DNA of 64,000 nucleotides from contig CM048553.1 in NCBI GenBank assembly GCA_026413225.1, positions 133,020,190 through 133,084,189 on the forward strand, in the 5' to 3' direction. The notes below the pieces were generated by a model. It was not told the DNA's origin. It saw only the letters and a program-made list of their open reading frames with translations, and ran no database searches. Origin of the DNA: Otis tarda (Eukaryota > Chordata > Aves > Otidiformes > Otididae). Within the stretch, counting starts at the first letter, position 1; every line of letters starts with the position of its first letter. Position numbers and translations under genes: made by a program. Positions 13,401-26,100 of this stretch are shown here, one piece after another.

Positions 13401-15576
13401 CACTTCATTCTCCTTCTAAGAAAGGTACATGAACTATGCCCATTTAGATTATGGCTACATACGCGTCATATATAAATTGCATATATATCCATCATATTCA
13501 GGGCTGACTTTATGCATTGGAAATATTCGTTCTGAACCTGCTATATTTACTGGTAAAGATAGATACAAATTGATAGATAATGGTGTTGCACTGTGAATAG
13601 TCTCACATAGGCTAAATTATATTAAACTAAAATAAAAACAGATATATTAAGCCTTAATCATAATCTAATCCACTACATAAACAAATCTTTTAAAAAAAAA
13701 ATGCTGAATTATTTCTAAAAAGTAAAATTACGTAAAGTTCTTCACGTGATACATGCTGCTACCGTGAAAGAAAAAGGAAAAGCTGCTAAGTGTTGGTCAG
13801 AGGCATCTTGTTTCCCATTTAATAGCAAGTATTTCAAGTACTACCACCTCCAAGGAAACAAAACAAAACAACTCATTATTAATTTCAACTGAAATTCTTT
13901 AGGCTTATTTACCTTTTACTTCTGCAAGCTACCACTGCTTCAAGAAAATTAATTAGACCAACAAAGTCATTAAGAATTTTTCATTTGGGGAAAACCTAGG
14001 AGCTCACACTGAAGTTGCTCTCTGCGCAGTGCAGGCCAGGACGTTGAGTACACATACTGCATGTGCAGTAAATCAGTTTTCAGTGCATATCCAAGAAGTT
14101 TACATTCTCTGCTCTCTCACTTTGTTTAGAACTGTAAGAAGTTTGTCTATGATGCCTTGTTTGTTGAAGCATTAAACTAAGCTACATATACCATGAAAGG
14201 TTTCCCCCGATTCAACTGACGTTGCTACCTTAATGCTCCAAACCACTGTGCACATAATTATTTCTACATCTAGTTTTCATCTCTCCTTTATACAGCGCCA
14301 CCTTCCAAATGTACAGGAATGCTGCAGTGGTTAATACCTATTTCAGTATGCTAGGTGACACACCTGAAGACAAGACGTGATCTCTGCCTCTTTGAAAAAT
14401 GTATTCTTCTAACTCCTTTTGACTTACCTAAAGAGACACTCTGAATTACAGCTGAGATATTGAAGGATGCACATGGGATGAAAACTGGACTACTCAAATT
14501 AAAAGTTTGCTCAAATTTTGCTTATTAGGTAAGACAGTGGAAAAAACAATTTAGCCAGGAAGTTTCTCGATCTCTGCTGGGAATTCACATTTCAAGTTCT
14601 TCCTGACTTTTCCTGTTTGGTATGGAACAGGTTTTCTTAGTTATAGAATTAAAGTATTTTAAAGAGTGTAAGGCATTAAAGAGTGTAAGGACTTCTATAG
14701 GATAAAACTTCAGTCTCATTTATCTCTTCTACAGGAAACATAGCTGAGAGGAACACTGTTTTAAACAATTGAGTCCTTTACATAACTATTATTCTTTAGT
14801 ACTCACTTTACAGTAGAAAAAAACCAGTGGGTGCTGAAGAAGAAATACTCTTGAATATTTTCTTTATTTAAGCAGAGAAATGGGCAAACAGTTTAGGAGA
14901 TAGAGTTACATAAGTGAGAAACAACAAATTCCTATCTAGTATTTTTATGAAGTTAATAAATCTACTAGGGAATGCACAAATAGAATTTTCTGCATATTCG
15001 TAAAAACTTGTCTTGTCACATAGGCAGCAAAGAGACTGCATATGCCCCTGGTATATCCTAGAAAAGTCCCTAAGGAAATTTATTCCTTCCTATAGCAATA
15101 AGTATCAAAGAGCCATAGAATCAGATAATTGTGAAGATGTAACTTAACTGTCTTTTGCTGGTAGCTGGACTTGGTCTTTCCTTGCTGGCCTCTGCCTGAA
15201 AAAGATGCTAATGTCAACACATTCCTGGATACATTTGAAGTATTTTTTTGTTTTGGCTCTTTTACCCTGCTTATTACATAATAAGAGTCAATAAGTTCTA
15301 TAGGGGCCTGTAAGGAGTAGAATAAATTGGAAATGAAGTAAAAAACCAAACCACATAAAAAGAGAAAAAGCTAATTATATAACAGATGCCTGTACAAGAC
15401 AATTTTAGGGATCCACAATACAAGCATGTTCTCATGGGTCTGAGCAGACCAGCTTTTCTTCCCCCCTTCCCCCCACCATGAGTGAAGAGTCAGTCCTCTG
15501 CTCCCAAACAGTGGACATGCCTTTGCAGGAGAAAGTTTCACACTTTTAGCAATTACAATCCTCTCATAACTATGAG
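7491..15576. other. Long presumed intron stretch without recognised genes
   Basis: AT-rich, with short A and T runs and a small CA/TG tract near 10405-10435. The longest frame (12425-12817, 130 codons, plus) shows no known domain. I see no CR1 or LTR here, so this is the longest repeat-poor part of the window. Confidence 0.45.
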
Positions 15577-15619
15577 GGATTATATATATATATATATTAT
15601 ATGTGTATATATATAATCC
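15577..15619. repeat. AT microsatellite forming a 14-bp perfect hairpin
   Basis: Arms ggattatatatata (15577-15590) and tatatatataatcc (15606-15619) are exact reverse complements around a 15-bp loop. More (AT)n follows to about 15631. This is probably an expanded microsatellite. Confidence 0.85.
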
Positions 15620-15631
15620 TTCATATATATA

Positions 15632-16679
15632 TTTGCCATAACATGTAGCACCTACTCTCCCTGTTGCATGACATTCCACATTGCAACAGCTCTTCAGAAT
15701 AAATGGCTCCTAAGCAGCAGCACCGGGATGCAAATGCAAGGAGGAGAAGCAGCTAACCATTCATTCCTGCAAGAGATCCCTTAAAGCAGTGATTTAACAG
15801 CTGGCTGCACCCCCCTCCCGCCCTGCAGCCAGGGCTGCCCAGCACTGAGTGTGCTCCCAGCTTTGATGTGCCATGTAAGTCACCCAGGGCTGTGTAACCC
15901 TCTCTCCTAATTTCCATAGTGGCTGTAATCTACCCCGTCACTGAAAGTTGCACAGGACAGAAAAGCACACTGTTTTAATAATTATGTACGTTATGCAGAG
16001 ACCTCTTCCCTCCCAGCAGAAGGGGTGAGCAGAGAGGGATGAGAGAGAGGATGCGTCAGACTAATTTAAATCCAAATACTACGCCCCAGTTCCAAAGTAC
16101 ATTAAAAGAAAAAGCAGTGGCCCTAAAATAATTTACGGCCAGCAATGTTTTATTCCTCTTGTACGCTTACCACTAAGTTTTGAAATGCTGGCCTACTGAT
16201 AATGACGGTTTGTTATCTGGAAACCCTGGCAATCCAGTCTCTAGGGACGAGAGCCATTGTAAGCTGCTTGGTTTAGGAAAAAAAGAAAAAATAGTTAATG
16301 GGGTGGCTGTTTGCAGAGCTGTTCTGCACAGAGATTCTGCAAGTCGGAATGAGAAAAGTATTTTGCAGCCTCTCCTGATCTAAAACTGCTAAATAATAAC
16401 TGGATCTAGAGCCCAGCCAAGCCCACAGCGATGGGAAAAATCTGATTCATAAGGTAGCAGAAATACCCAAACAACTGTGCTGGGACTTCTTTCTGCCTAC
16501 ATGGATAAAGTATCCACCTTGTTGACCTGTCAGTCTTGCTAATCCACCCTCTATTTTCAGTTAATATCATTAAAGTTCAGCGCTTGAGAGCCTGGAGGGA
16601 GAGGCGAGTGCCCCATCCCCTTTTTCCACAGGGCGGTAACCAGATGTCAATGGCCGCAGCTGTGACTACATAATTACCT
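15632..16679. other. Presumed intron, possible conserved non-coding sequence
   Basis: It has mixed composition and is enriched in homeodomain-like TAAT cores, for example ctaatttccatagtgg, agactaatttaaatcc and ctacataattacctgtttgc. It leads into the CpG-rich block at 16680. No exon was recognised. A regulatory role is a guess from texture. Confidence 0.3.
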
Positions 16680-17280
16680 GTTTGCATGAACGCGGACCGC
16701 AGTTTAGATTTAATAGGTCAGACGACAATGCAGCAAAACGCATTTAGCCCACGATTACCCCTTTTCAAACATTCTCTCACTCGCAACTTCGACCCTGGGA
16801 ACATTGCGGGCACAGACTCGGGTCAATAAGAAACATTGGCCGGCACAATGGGGCTGGCCTCAAACAGCGCTGTTGACAGACACCGGCACAAAGGCGGTGA
16901 ATAGAGTCCCCCTCAGTTCTCACACAGAGCGAAGAATGAGTCAGTGTACTGCAGCTTTGGTGCTCTGTTTGTACAGTGTATACAGCTTTTGTCCTCCACC
17001 ACTGTTCGCCGCTCAATGGGGGCTAAAGAGCCGAGGAAGTGAAGGCGGAAGAATGGCTCCACGCTCACCCCGGCAGCCAGCGGCGGATCCTCGTGCGCAG
17101 GACGGCTCTGGTGGGAAGCCTGGAGTCACCGGTCACGCAGCTCCCACCATCCCATCACACAGTAGCGCGCTTCTCACTTCTGACCTCGGGCAAGGCCTGC
17201 GCATGACACCGCCACTGCAGAGACAGCCTTGTTGGTTTAAGAAACATATTTTATCTCCTTCAAAAATGCGCCTTTGACAA
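16680..17280. promoter_or_regulatory. Orphan CpG-rich block (candidate intronic regulatory element)
   Basis: About 30 CpGs occur in roughly 600 bp, against AT-rich, CpG-poor surroundings. The block includes the clusters gaacgcggaccgcag, cccggcagccagcggcgg and ctgcgcatgac (NRF-1-like). It contains a 157-codon plus-strand open frame (16804-17277, starting MRAQTRVNKK) that resembles no family I know and is probably a by-product of GC content. No splice-bounded exon was recognised. It may be an enhancer or an alternative promoter inside the presumed MRPS28 intron. Confidence 0.45.
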
Positions 17281-17763
17281 CCCTTCCCTCCCACCATGAC
17301 CCAATTCATGGCTGCAACTCCAGCCCAGAAGAGAAAGTGAGCATGGGATATGGAATTAAAATAGCCCTACGTCCCTTCAAAATGTACAAATACGGTAATA
17401 ATGTAGTAGTTATTTTAAATCATCACTGCAAAGACTTTTAAAGGAACTGAGAAGAGCAGCAAACGACAACCATAGCTATACATCTGTATTTCATACAAAC
17501 CATTTAGATTGTGCAAATAAAGGGTTAGGGAAAATTTATCATATACATAATATTGCATATGTACCTGTATATTAGTTACCTTTCAGCAGAGGAAAAAACC
17601 CACTTCATATAGATTACTGCTGTTCTTCAAATAATTATTTTTGTCAACTTTCCTTTTGTAGAAACTGTACTTTTCTTTACAATATCATCATTATAAACAT
17701 CTTTAAGATGCAAAAGTAGCCCTCTGGCACACAGTCAAAACTGTTACCTTCACCTGCTTCACT
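17281..17763. other. Presumed intron, nothing recognised
   Basis: AT-rich unique sequence between the CpG block and the CR1 at 17764. Confidence 0.45.
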
Positions 17764-18594
17764 TATTGGTTGGGTGGCTGCACTCAAAGAGTTGTGGTCA
17801 ATGGCTCCATGTCCAAGTGGAGACCCATCACGAGTGGCATTCCTCAGGGGTCCATGTTTGGCCCAGCTCTGTTTAACATCTCTGTCAGTAACATGGACAG
17901 TAGAATAGAGTGCACCTTCAGCAAGTTCACCAACAACACCAAGCTGTGTGGTGCTGTCGACACGCTGGAAGGGAGGGATGCCATCCAGAGGGACCTTGAC
18001 GGGCTGGAGAGGTGGGCCCGTGCAAACCTCATGAAGTTCAACCAGGCCAAGTGCAAGGTCCTGCACACGGGTCAGGGCAATCCCAGGCACAAATATAGGC
18101 TGGGCGGAGGATGGATCGAGACCTGAGGAGAAAGATTTGGGAGTGCTGGTGGATGAGAAGCTCAACGTGAGCTGGCAATGTGCACCTGCAGCCCAGAAAG
18201 CCACCCACATCCTGGGCTGCATCAAAAGAAGCATGGTCAGCAGGCCCTTATAGCAGCCTTCCAGTACCTAAAGGGAGGGCCTACAGGAAAGATGGGGAGA
18301 AACTCTTCAGCAAGGTCTGTTGTGATAGGACAAGGGATAACGGTTTTAAAATAGAAGGAAGCAGATTCAGACTTGATATAAGGAAGAAATTTTTTATGAT
18401 GAGGGTGGTGGAACACTGGAATAGGTTGCCCAGAGAGGTGGTAGATGTCCAATCCCTGGAAACATTCAAGGCCAGGTTGGACATGGCTCTGAGCAACCTG
18501 AACTGGTTACAGATGTCCCTGCTCCTTGCAGGGGGCTTGGACTAGATGACCTTTGAAGGTCCCTTCCAATCCTAACTATTCTATGATTCTATAC
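17764..18594 (+). repeat. CR1 LINE, 5'-truncated, with an internal deletion
   Basis: The plus strand encodes CR1 RT pieces ([20 protein letters not shown], then [20 protein letters not shown]) and the C-terminal part ([20 protein letters not shown]). It ends in the CR1 tail (ggacttggactagatgacc ... attctatgattctat). Relative to the copy at 2651-3860, about 230 bp is missing at about 18245-18250, where SRSREV-type sequence jumps to the AAFQYLKG-type region. A frameshift lies near 18120. Confidence 0.95.
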
Positions 18595-21500
18595 TAGAGT
18601 ATAAAACAAAATATGCATAGTTTATTCTAAGGAGTGAAGTCTTTGCTTGCAAAAGGTATTTAGGTTTTGGAATGATTAGCATGAAGCTAATAAGGCAGTT
18701 AGCAACTGGTCTTTAACTCACGCAGATCATACTACAGATAAAGTCATGTATGATAAAGTTGGAATGAAAGAACTGTTTAACATGATTTAGGACTGAACTA
18801 GTTAAAAAAAAAAGTGGCAAGAAGAAAATTGCATTTTAAATTAAACAAATCCCTGCACACAAAGAACGTTGTTCATTTTATCACTAATAGCCAAGATAGT
18901 ATTAGCATGCTTTCTACTGCTCTTTCAATCTTATTTTTTAAGCTCAAAATACTGGAATGTTGTTATTACATTAATCAGCTACATAAGAAAGCCCCAAAAT
19001 ACTAAAAAAGTCGATGTGTCTAATTTCAGAAAAAAAAAAAATCCCACGAATTGAAAGTTTCATTATGTGTGAGCTACTCAAAGATCTTGGCAGTCTGAAG
19101 CCATGACTTTCACTCTTGGCAAACCATTTGTGAGAGAGTAACCTGAAAGACAGGGGAAGACCATTACCTTATTATTTTAAAACAGCACAAGAATTTCTAC
19201 TGTTTATATCTACATATGGCTTTATTTAAATCAAGCAGGCCAGCCTGCTTTGAACACTAGCTATAAGACATCTGACTGCACTTCAGTATACTGGCACAGA
19301 GTATGTACAGTAGACAAACATTTGTACGAATGACAAAGTACACCTGCAAGTCTACCAAGGACCTGATCAATCACAATCCTCAATGGACAGTTTCAATTCG
19401 CTTTAGAGGAGGAAAATCCTCACCTTTCATCTACTAGTAGGGTATTATATACCCTTCCACAGGAATACTCATAGATCTAAAGGCCGATCAACAAAGCTGG
19501 AAGAATTAACATCTAGCACTTTTTTTTTTCTAATAATGAATGGGAAATTCTCAGCAGAGAAAGACCTTCCAAGTTTGCCCTACGACAAGAGAAGAAGAAA
19601 GTGGAGAAATAAACTCTGCTCCACCAATTCTTTCAACAGAGTGATTCTAAATCACTGCAAAATGTCTTTTTTAAAAACATTTTTTAAAGTTTAAACCACT
19701 GCTTAGCAAGTTAAACCTAGCTTAACCTACTCCAGCCATACATTATTCCTTTCCACTGGCTTACAATAACTTAGTTTTAGCGAAATGCACCACTGGTGCG
19801 TACACCAGGCCAAAGCGTAGCATACTCTTAATACATCTTGCAGAAGCAGAGGAATATCTCACAAACTTCACATTACAGCAACATGTGATTCAAGTCACTG
19901 AAAGGCCCAGAAAGGGATATTGTATTCGCTGCCACACATCACGGCTGCTCTGCATCCCTCCCAGGCTGGCAGCAGCGGCAGCCCTGCCTCCTGCCAAGCA
20001 GAGGATCACAGTTTGTTTACCGAGCTCTGCCTGGAGGAAGCAGAGCGCGTTTCAGTCTCGTCTCCAGCAGCCCTGTCAAGCCAGCTGCCAAGAACGGCCT
20101 TGAAAAGCTTCAGAGGGAGCAAAATCTAGTACTGAGGTGGTAAGTAGGCTAGTCTGGCACCAGGCACCCAAAGATGAGTGAGAGGGAGCAGGTACTACCA
20201 GACCTGAAAGATTAAAACACTTTTAGATAACTTCAAATGTATACAGTTACAGGAAAAGAAGTAACTGAACTCCCTAAGTGGAGAACAGATTAGCAATCAA
20301 CTTGTAATTACTACTCAGATTAAGATCTCTCCCTGAATACTTGTTTATGAGTACAAATTGCAAATAAATTAACCTTGTGTGCTACTTACATTTCCTTACA
20401 ATGTATGGAAAAGACCTAAAAAGTTTGATTGGGATTTCATGTTGTAGAGGATTATATTTTAAATATTTTAATTTTTAAAATTAACACTCCATTACTTCCA
20501 GAAGATTTCAGAAGAGCTAAATGTGCACACTGTCCGCTTCTATGCTTTATATAGGTTTATATGAACTGTGAAACTGGTTCATAAGATCTCATTGCCTTTG
20601 GAAGAGCCCGCTAACTACTATGAAAATAAAGAACAAGAGATTTCACAGAGAACAACCAACCAATCCTTCATTGCTTCTAATAAAATCATTAATCAAAGAA
20701 AAATTGCTTAAGCCCTTTTCCTCTTACCCTACTAATGCAAAGTCACCAAACACTAATAAGTGATTGGCATATTTCATTGTATCCAGTGGTTATTTCCCTG
20801 CCTTAGAGTTGTATCTCAATTTCTTGGTTAAGTGGGTACGTGCTCACGCAGCGTGACCACATTATGTGCGCTTTTCCATGTGATCAGAGCCTGCCACGTC
20901 TCAAAGCAGTTCATTTAAAATATAGCTTCAGTATTCTGCAGAACAACTCCTTCAGGACTCAGAGGACTGGAGGGGTGTCATTATTTCTCACCCGGGCTGG
21001 GTGGCTGAATTTTGAGTTCTTTAGATAAAAAATAAATTGTTGTAAAATACTAAAACAGGAAAATAGAAAAATTTGACTCAACAGCTATCACAAAAGGAAA
21101 AAGTAAATAGCACTGTTTTTGTTAAAAAAAAAAAAAAAAAAAAAAGGGCTCCATGACTCACTATCACCATACTCCATATTTCAGTGTCCATAAATCACGG
21201 CTATGTTCAGCAAGTTCACAAAGCAACAGACATTTGCATCTCTGCTTGGCTGCTGTCGCGCCTAAAACACTGACAGAGCCATAGCAGCAGTGGCCACACA
21301 CAGACTCCAAAATTTATTAAGGCAAGTTTTAACAGCTACTGAATTCTCTTAGAAGAGTAACACTTCTTTTTTCCCCCCTTTTAAAATATATGAGTCTTTA
21401 CTTAACACTGTATTTCTTCCAGCACAACAGCAGTATCTGCCTAGGATTTTAAATTTAATCTTGACACTTGAAGAAAAATCAAGCAAGCAAATACAATAGC

Positions 21501-22171
21501 AGGGGCTGTGCTGTCGCTGGATACTCAGTACGGGCAATTACATACAAGCTATGCATTGCTCAAGTTCTTCTATGGCTTCTTCCTCCAAAACGTTTGATAT
21601 ATAAATTATACTCAATTTCTATTCCCATCCTAGTTCCACACAAGCGCATCTGAAAACAAGAGGCAGCAAGGACTGTGTTGGTTTTGTTAGCATATTAGCA
21701 AGCAGAAGAGAAAAGGAAAGGAAATTACTCTTAAATAACAGACGTCATAAAACGTTACTTATTTTTGCCTCTAAACACTGCCTTTTCATTTTATTCAGTT
21801 TTGCTGAGCTGCCTAATAAGAGCAAAGCAGCTGAATCCCCCGTACAGCTGAGAAACACTCAGCATTAAAAGGCTTACCTTGCTTGGTAGGAATTTACCTG
21901 CTTTGTGCCCTGGCTGGATAACGACATCTAAATAGGCTGACAAGGAATTACAGAAAGCATCAGGGGAAGAAAAGCATCTGTCACTGGTTCAGTGTGTAGG
22001 AGTAACAATTAATTTTATCAGTTTTTTGGGCCTATTCCAAGTGGCAGTCAACACCCACTCCTCCCCCTGATGAACCATTCCTCTGTACAGACAGTTGATT
22101 GTAAACACAAATGCGTGACTAAGTCATCAATGGCCACCACCTTCAATCAGGCCAACAGATCTACCATCTTA
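18595..22171. other. Presumed intron, mostly unique sequence
   Basis: It contains a 22-base A run (21124-21145) and a GC-richer patch at about 19910-20110 with overlapping short plus frames but no splice-bounded exon. Confidence 0.45.
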
Positions 22172-23130
22172 GGATCACAGAACAACAGATATTGGAAGAC
22201 ACCTATGGAAACCACCTGGTCCAACATCCCCCCACCTCCCCTGATCAAAGCAGGGTCCCCAGGACCACGTCCAGACAGTTTTTAAGTGTCTCCAAGGATG
22301 GAGACTCCACAACCTCCCTGAAGAACCTGTGCCCGTGCTCAGTCATCCTCACAGTGAAAAAGAGTGTTTCCTCAAATTCAGAGGGAACTTCTTGTGTTTC
22401 AGTGTGTGCCTCTGGTTCTGTCACTGGGCATCACTGAAAAGAGCCTGATTCTGTCCTCTCTGTACCCTCCCTTCAAGTATTTATAGACATTGATGAGACC
22501 CTCCCTGAGCCTTCTTGTCTCCAGGCTGACCAGTCCCAGCTCTCTCAGTCTTTCCTCATTGGAGAGATGCTCCAGTCCCTTTATCATCATGATCAGGAGT
22601 CATTCACTGGACTGTCTCTTGAACTGAGGAGCCCAAAATTGGAGACAACACTCCAGGCTGGGCCTCACCAGGGCTGAGTGGAGAAGGGTCACCTTCCTCC
22701 ACCTGCTGGCAATACTTTGCCTAATGCAGCCCAGGACCCCATTCACCTTCTTTGTCAGAAGGGCACACTGCTGGCTTATGTTCAACTCCGTGTCCACCAG
22801 AACCCCGATGGCCTTTGCCAAGCTGTTTTCCAGCCAGGTGGTCCTAGCATGTACTGGTGCCTTGGGTTGCACCTCGCCAGGGAAAGAACTTTGTACTTCT
22901 GTTTGTTGAAATTAATGATGTTCCTGTCAGCCCATTTCTCCAGCCTGTCAAGGTCCCTCTGGATGGCAGCACAACTACCCTGTGTAAAAAAAACCTGCTC
23001 TTTTTGTACTCTATGCAAACTTGCTGAAGGTACACTGTCCCATCACTGAGGTCATTAATGAAGATGTCAAACAGGACTGGACCCAATATTGATCCCTGGG
23101 ATACACTGCTAGTTAACAGCCTCCAGTTTT
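22172..23130 (-). repeat. CR1 LINE, older subfamily, 5'-truncated
   Basis: The plus strand starts atcacagaacaacagat and carries the reversed CR1 tail. The minus strand gives broken RT sequence in several frames: [58 protein letters not shown] and [20 protein letters not shown]. Several frameshifts and its divergence from the copy at 2651 point to an older insertion. Confidence 0.92.
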
Positions 23131-26100
23131 AGGAATCTTAATATTATATAGCAGACTGAGGAGAATTATCAGTGAAATAGCTCTGTACATCTCTGGCTTT
23201 GCTAATATTAACAACTTTATCATATCTTTCTGATATTTAGTGTCTTAAAGTCTTGTTTCTTGCAGTTACACTGTTAAACAAGCTCAACTGCTTTTTTAAA
23301 AAAGTTGATTTAATTAAAAATTGCTATTCTGCCAAGTCAAAAAAAAAAAAAGTTACGTGAACCCAAAGACTGAAGAACCCAAAAAGAAAAAATAAAAACC
23401 ACTTTAATATCATGATTTGTGGGAGGCTTGACTCATGTCTTCTCAAGAGCTCGAGGTTGATATATTACCTGCAGAGTGTTTCCCTCGCTGTGTTAATTCC
23501 CTTCTCAGACTTGCTTACTGAAGCTATTCCAGAGGGATGAATAATTACCGCTCCATGGTTATATGATAGCATTAATTTTCCTTTGTAAGATCTGTGTTAT
23601 ATGAAGACTTATAATTCACATTTGGTCCAAACCATCGTTAATTCAGTTTCTCAACCTAGAAACTAAATAGCTTCTGTCTTTGGGCAAGTCTACACCTCTC
23701 AGCGGATTGCTGTGCAGAGCTCACGAGCTGGCTTAGACCAAGCTGGCTCCCAAACCAAAGTCAGAGGCCACAACAACACAGCACTGCAGCTCAGCTCATT
23801 ATGCTAAGAAGAGGGTTTAGCGCAATTACACCCAACCTAATAAAGCAGTTACGCTGCTTCAGCAGCCTGGACTGCTTTTTCTCCTAGCCCTTAACTCGGT
23901 TACAGGAACAGGTCAAACTGACCAGATTTAAAGCCAGAAATATCTCCACCTTGCTCTGCTGTGTTTAGTAAAGTACAGTTCCCTGCACCCCTGAAAAGTA
24001 CCAGATGTCTATATAAGCAGCATGTCCCTACCTCATCCGTTGTCAGAGCCAGTGAAACATGTTGGGGAGCATTAGGGTTTTCATTAAAAATCATAATCTT
24101 CAGCATCTGGAATGGCAGAGATTCCAAGAGCCTTTTCTAGTTACTGAGGTAATTCATTATACTTTAGCAGAAATATTTAAGTGAGAGAGCTCCTCCCCAC
24201 ATGCAAATCACATGGCTTTCTCCAAAGCATGGGGCAGAAAAACGCAATTCCAAATATGCTCCATACCGAGACTCAATTATTTATTCTCATCAATTTCAAA
24301 ACAAAATACTAGAAAGAGTTTTCATTCTTCTGCCAAGTCATCAGTTTATAATTCTAGTTTCTACAGCTCTTGACATCCAATACCTGCATTAAGGGAAAAG
24401 AGAGTTAACCTACCTCCTACAGACAAGGTTCAAGCCTTCCAATGCAGTAACAAGTTTCCCAAGCATTTTTTCCCCTCTTGTGTATGTGTGCACATCCACA
24501 TACGAGAAAAAGCATGGCTTAATGAGTATTTACGGACTTTGACACTGCCAAAAAAGCTCCAGGCCACCTATGGACTGCTTTGTTCTCTCAAGATGTTTTA
24601 TACAGCATATTCCTCTCCCATTTATCGCAATGACCTGGCAAGACAGAGCTGGCACAAAATTTTCACTGGTAAATGCTACTAGTTTTGTGGGGTTTTTCTT
24701 CTCCAAAGGTCATCAAATTTCATAACTCTCTGCTACTTTACACTACTGACAGAAGTGAAAACAAAGATGAAAAAGTGATTTGCAGGCTTGCATGTATTGC
24801 CGTGGCCATAACGCTAGGTCTATGTTGTATGCTCCATAATGAATGCTGCATAAGGTGCCTCGTTCATATGGATTAATTATACTTTTAATAACCAACACCT
24901 GACACGTGGTATTATTACATTCACTAAACTCCAAAGTATCTGTGATGAAAAAGTTACAGTATAGTAAAAGAAAAAAAAAAAAAAAAAAAAGAAAAATCTT
25001 TACAGACTTCAGGCTCTGGGAACTCTGGAAGCACAGTCTTGTGTATCACAGAACCACACAAAGCCAACACCTCCATTTGCGGTCGAAAATAACCACTGAA
25101 GAACGACATACAGTGGGTGGCAAAAACAGTCACAATTGTAAAGTAACCAAGTAAATAATAAGCTATGTCCATAGGGGATAAAAATGTTATAATTTCCAAA
25201 ATGCATGCTGCTATAAATAAGTTAGAAGTTATTTGCTGAAGTACACAGATTAAGTTTGCAATCACACAGCTATTCTGCATGCTTGTTTTTAAAAAAAAAA
25301 GAGCCGAAATTGTTCGACAGCAGACAGAGTGGCACCGCGTGCATTGTTTGGGCTTAGAGCAATGGCAAATTGCACTATATGGAAGCTTTGTAGAAAGGGA
25401 GTTCATGCCACCTCCTTGAATTTAGTCCTCTTCAATATAAACAACACGGCTTCCTTTTTAAGTTGCAGTGTTGGTATGTGGGAACAAGACAACAAGATCA
25501 GTCCTGCTTACCATTTCTCCCTGGAACTTGGGCAAAGTTTGAGACCAAAGGCAGACCAGAGTGCCAAAACCCAAGTTTGCTGATGACTAGTCGTCCTCTG
25601 AGAATTTCAACATGACATTCTGGTAATTTTAATCACACAAAGGGACTGGTTTTCACAGTGTGGAGACCAGCTGTCTGATTATGTTTTTCATAAAAGATAC
25701 AAACTGGAAGAGATTCAAGAAAGTGTGTGTGTGTACTTTGTTTTATACTTCAGCAAATTTGACCAGGTCATAATTATTTAACAACTGAAAAATAAGATGG
25801 TCTCAGTTCATCTTTCAAAATGCAGAGGAATTCTGCCCTCCAATAAATAGATGCTTACCTGATAGGTAGGACAACACGGAAGCTAAGGAGGGTGAGGAAG
25901 GAGCAGGGAAGTACAAAGATTGCTTCTATTTCAGATAGCTATTTAGTATTACAAACATATTAGTCAGCAACATGGCACTGATGGACTTAAACCATTTGAT
26001 GTCACAGGCACAAAGGAAATCATTGCCATACAAACTTAAATTCTTACAGGTTGCTAATTTATACCACTACTTTTTTTTTTGGATAGGCAAGAAGTACTAT

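Noticed and set aside
16804-17277. 157-codon plus frame as a gene
   Set aside because: Lies in the CpG-rich block. No domain, no splice context, and composition explained by GC content.
17677-18234. 185-codon minus frame
   Set aside because: Antisense shadow of the plus-strand CR1 at 17764-18594.
24954-25406. 150-codon minus frame rich in hydrophobic residues (possible membrane protein)
   Set aside because: Ends in poly-Phe from a reversed A run. No start context or family match.
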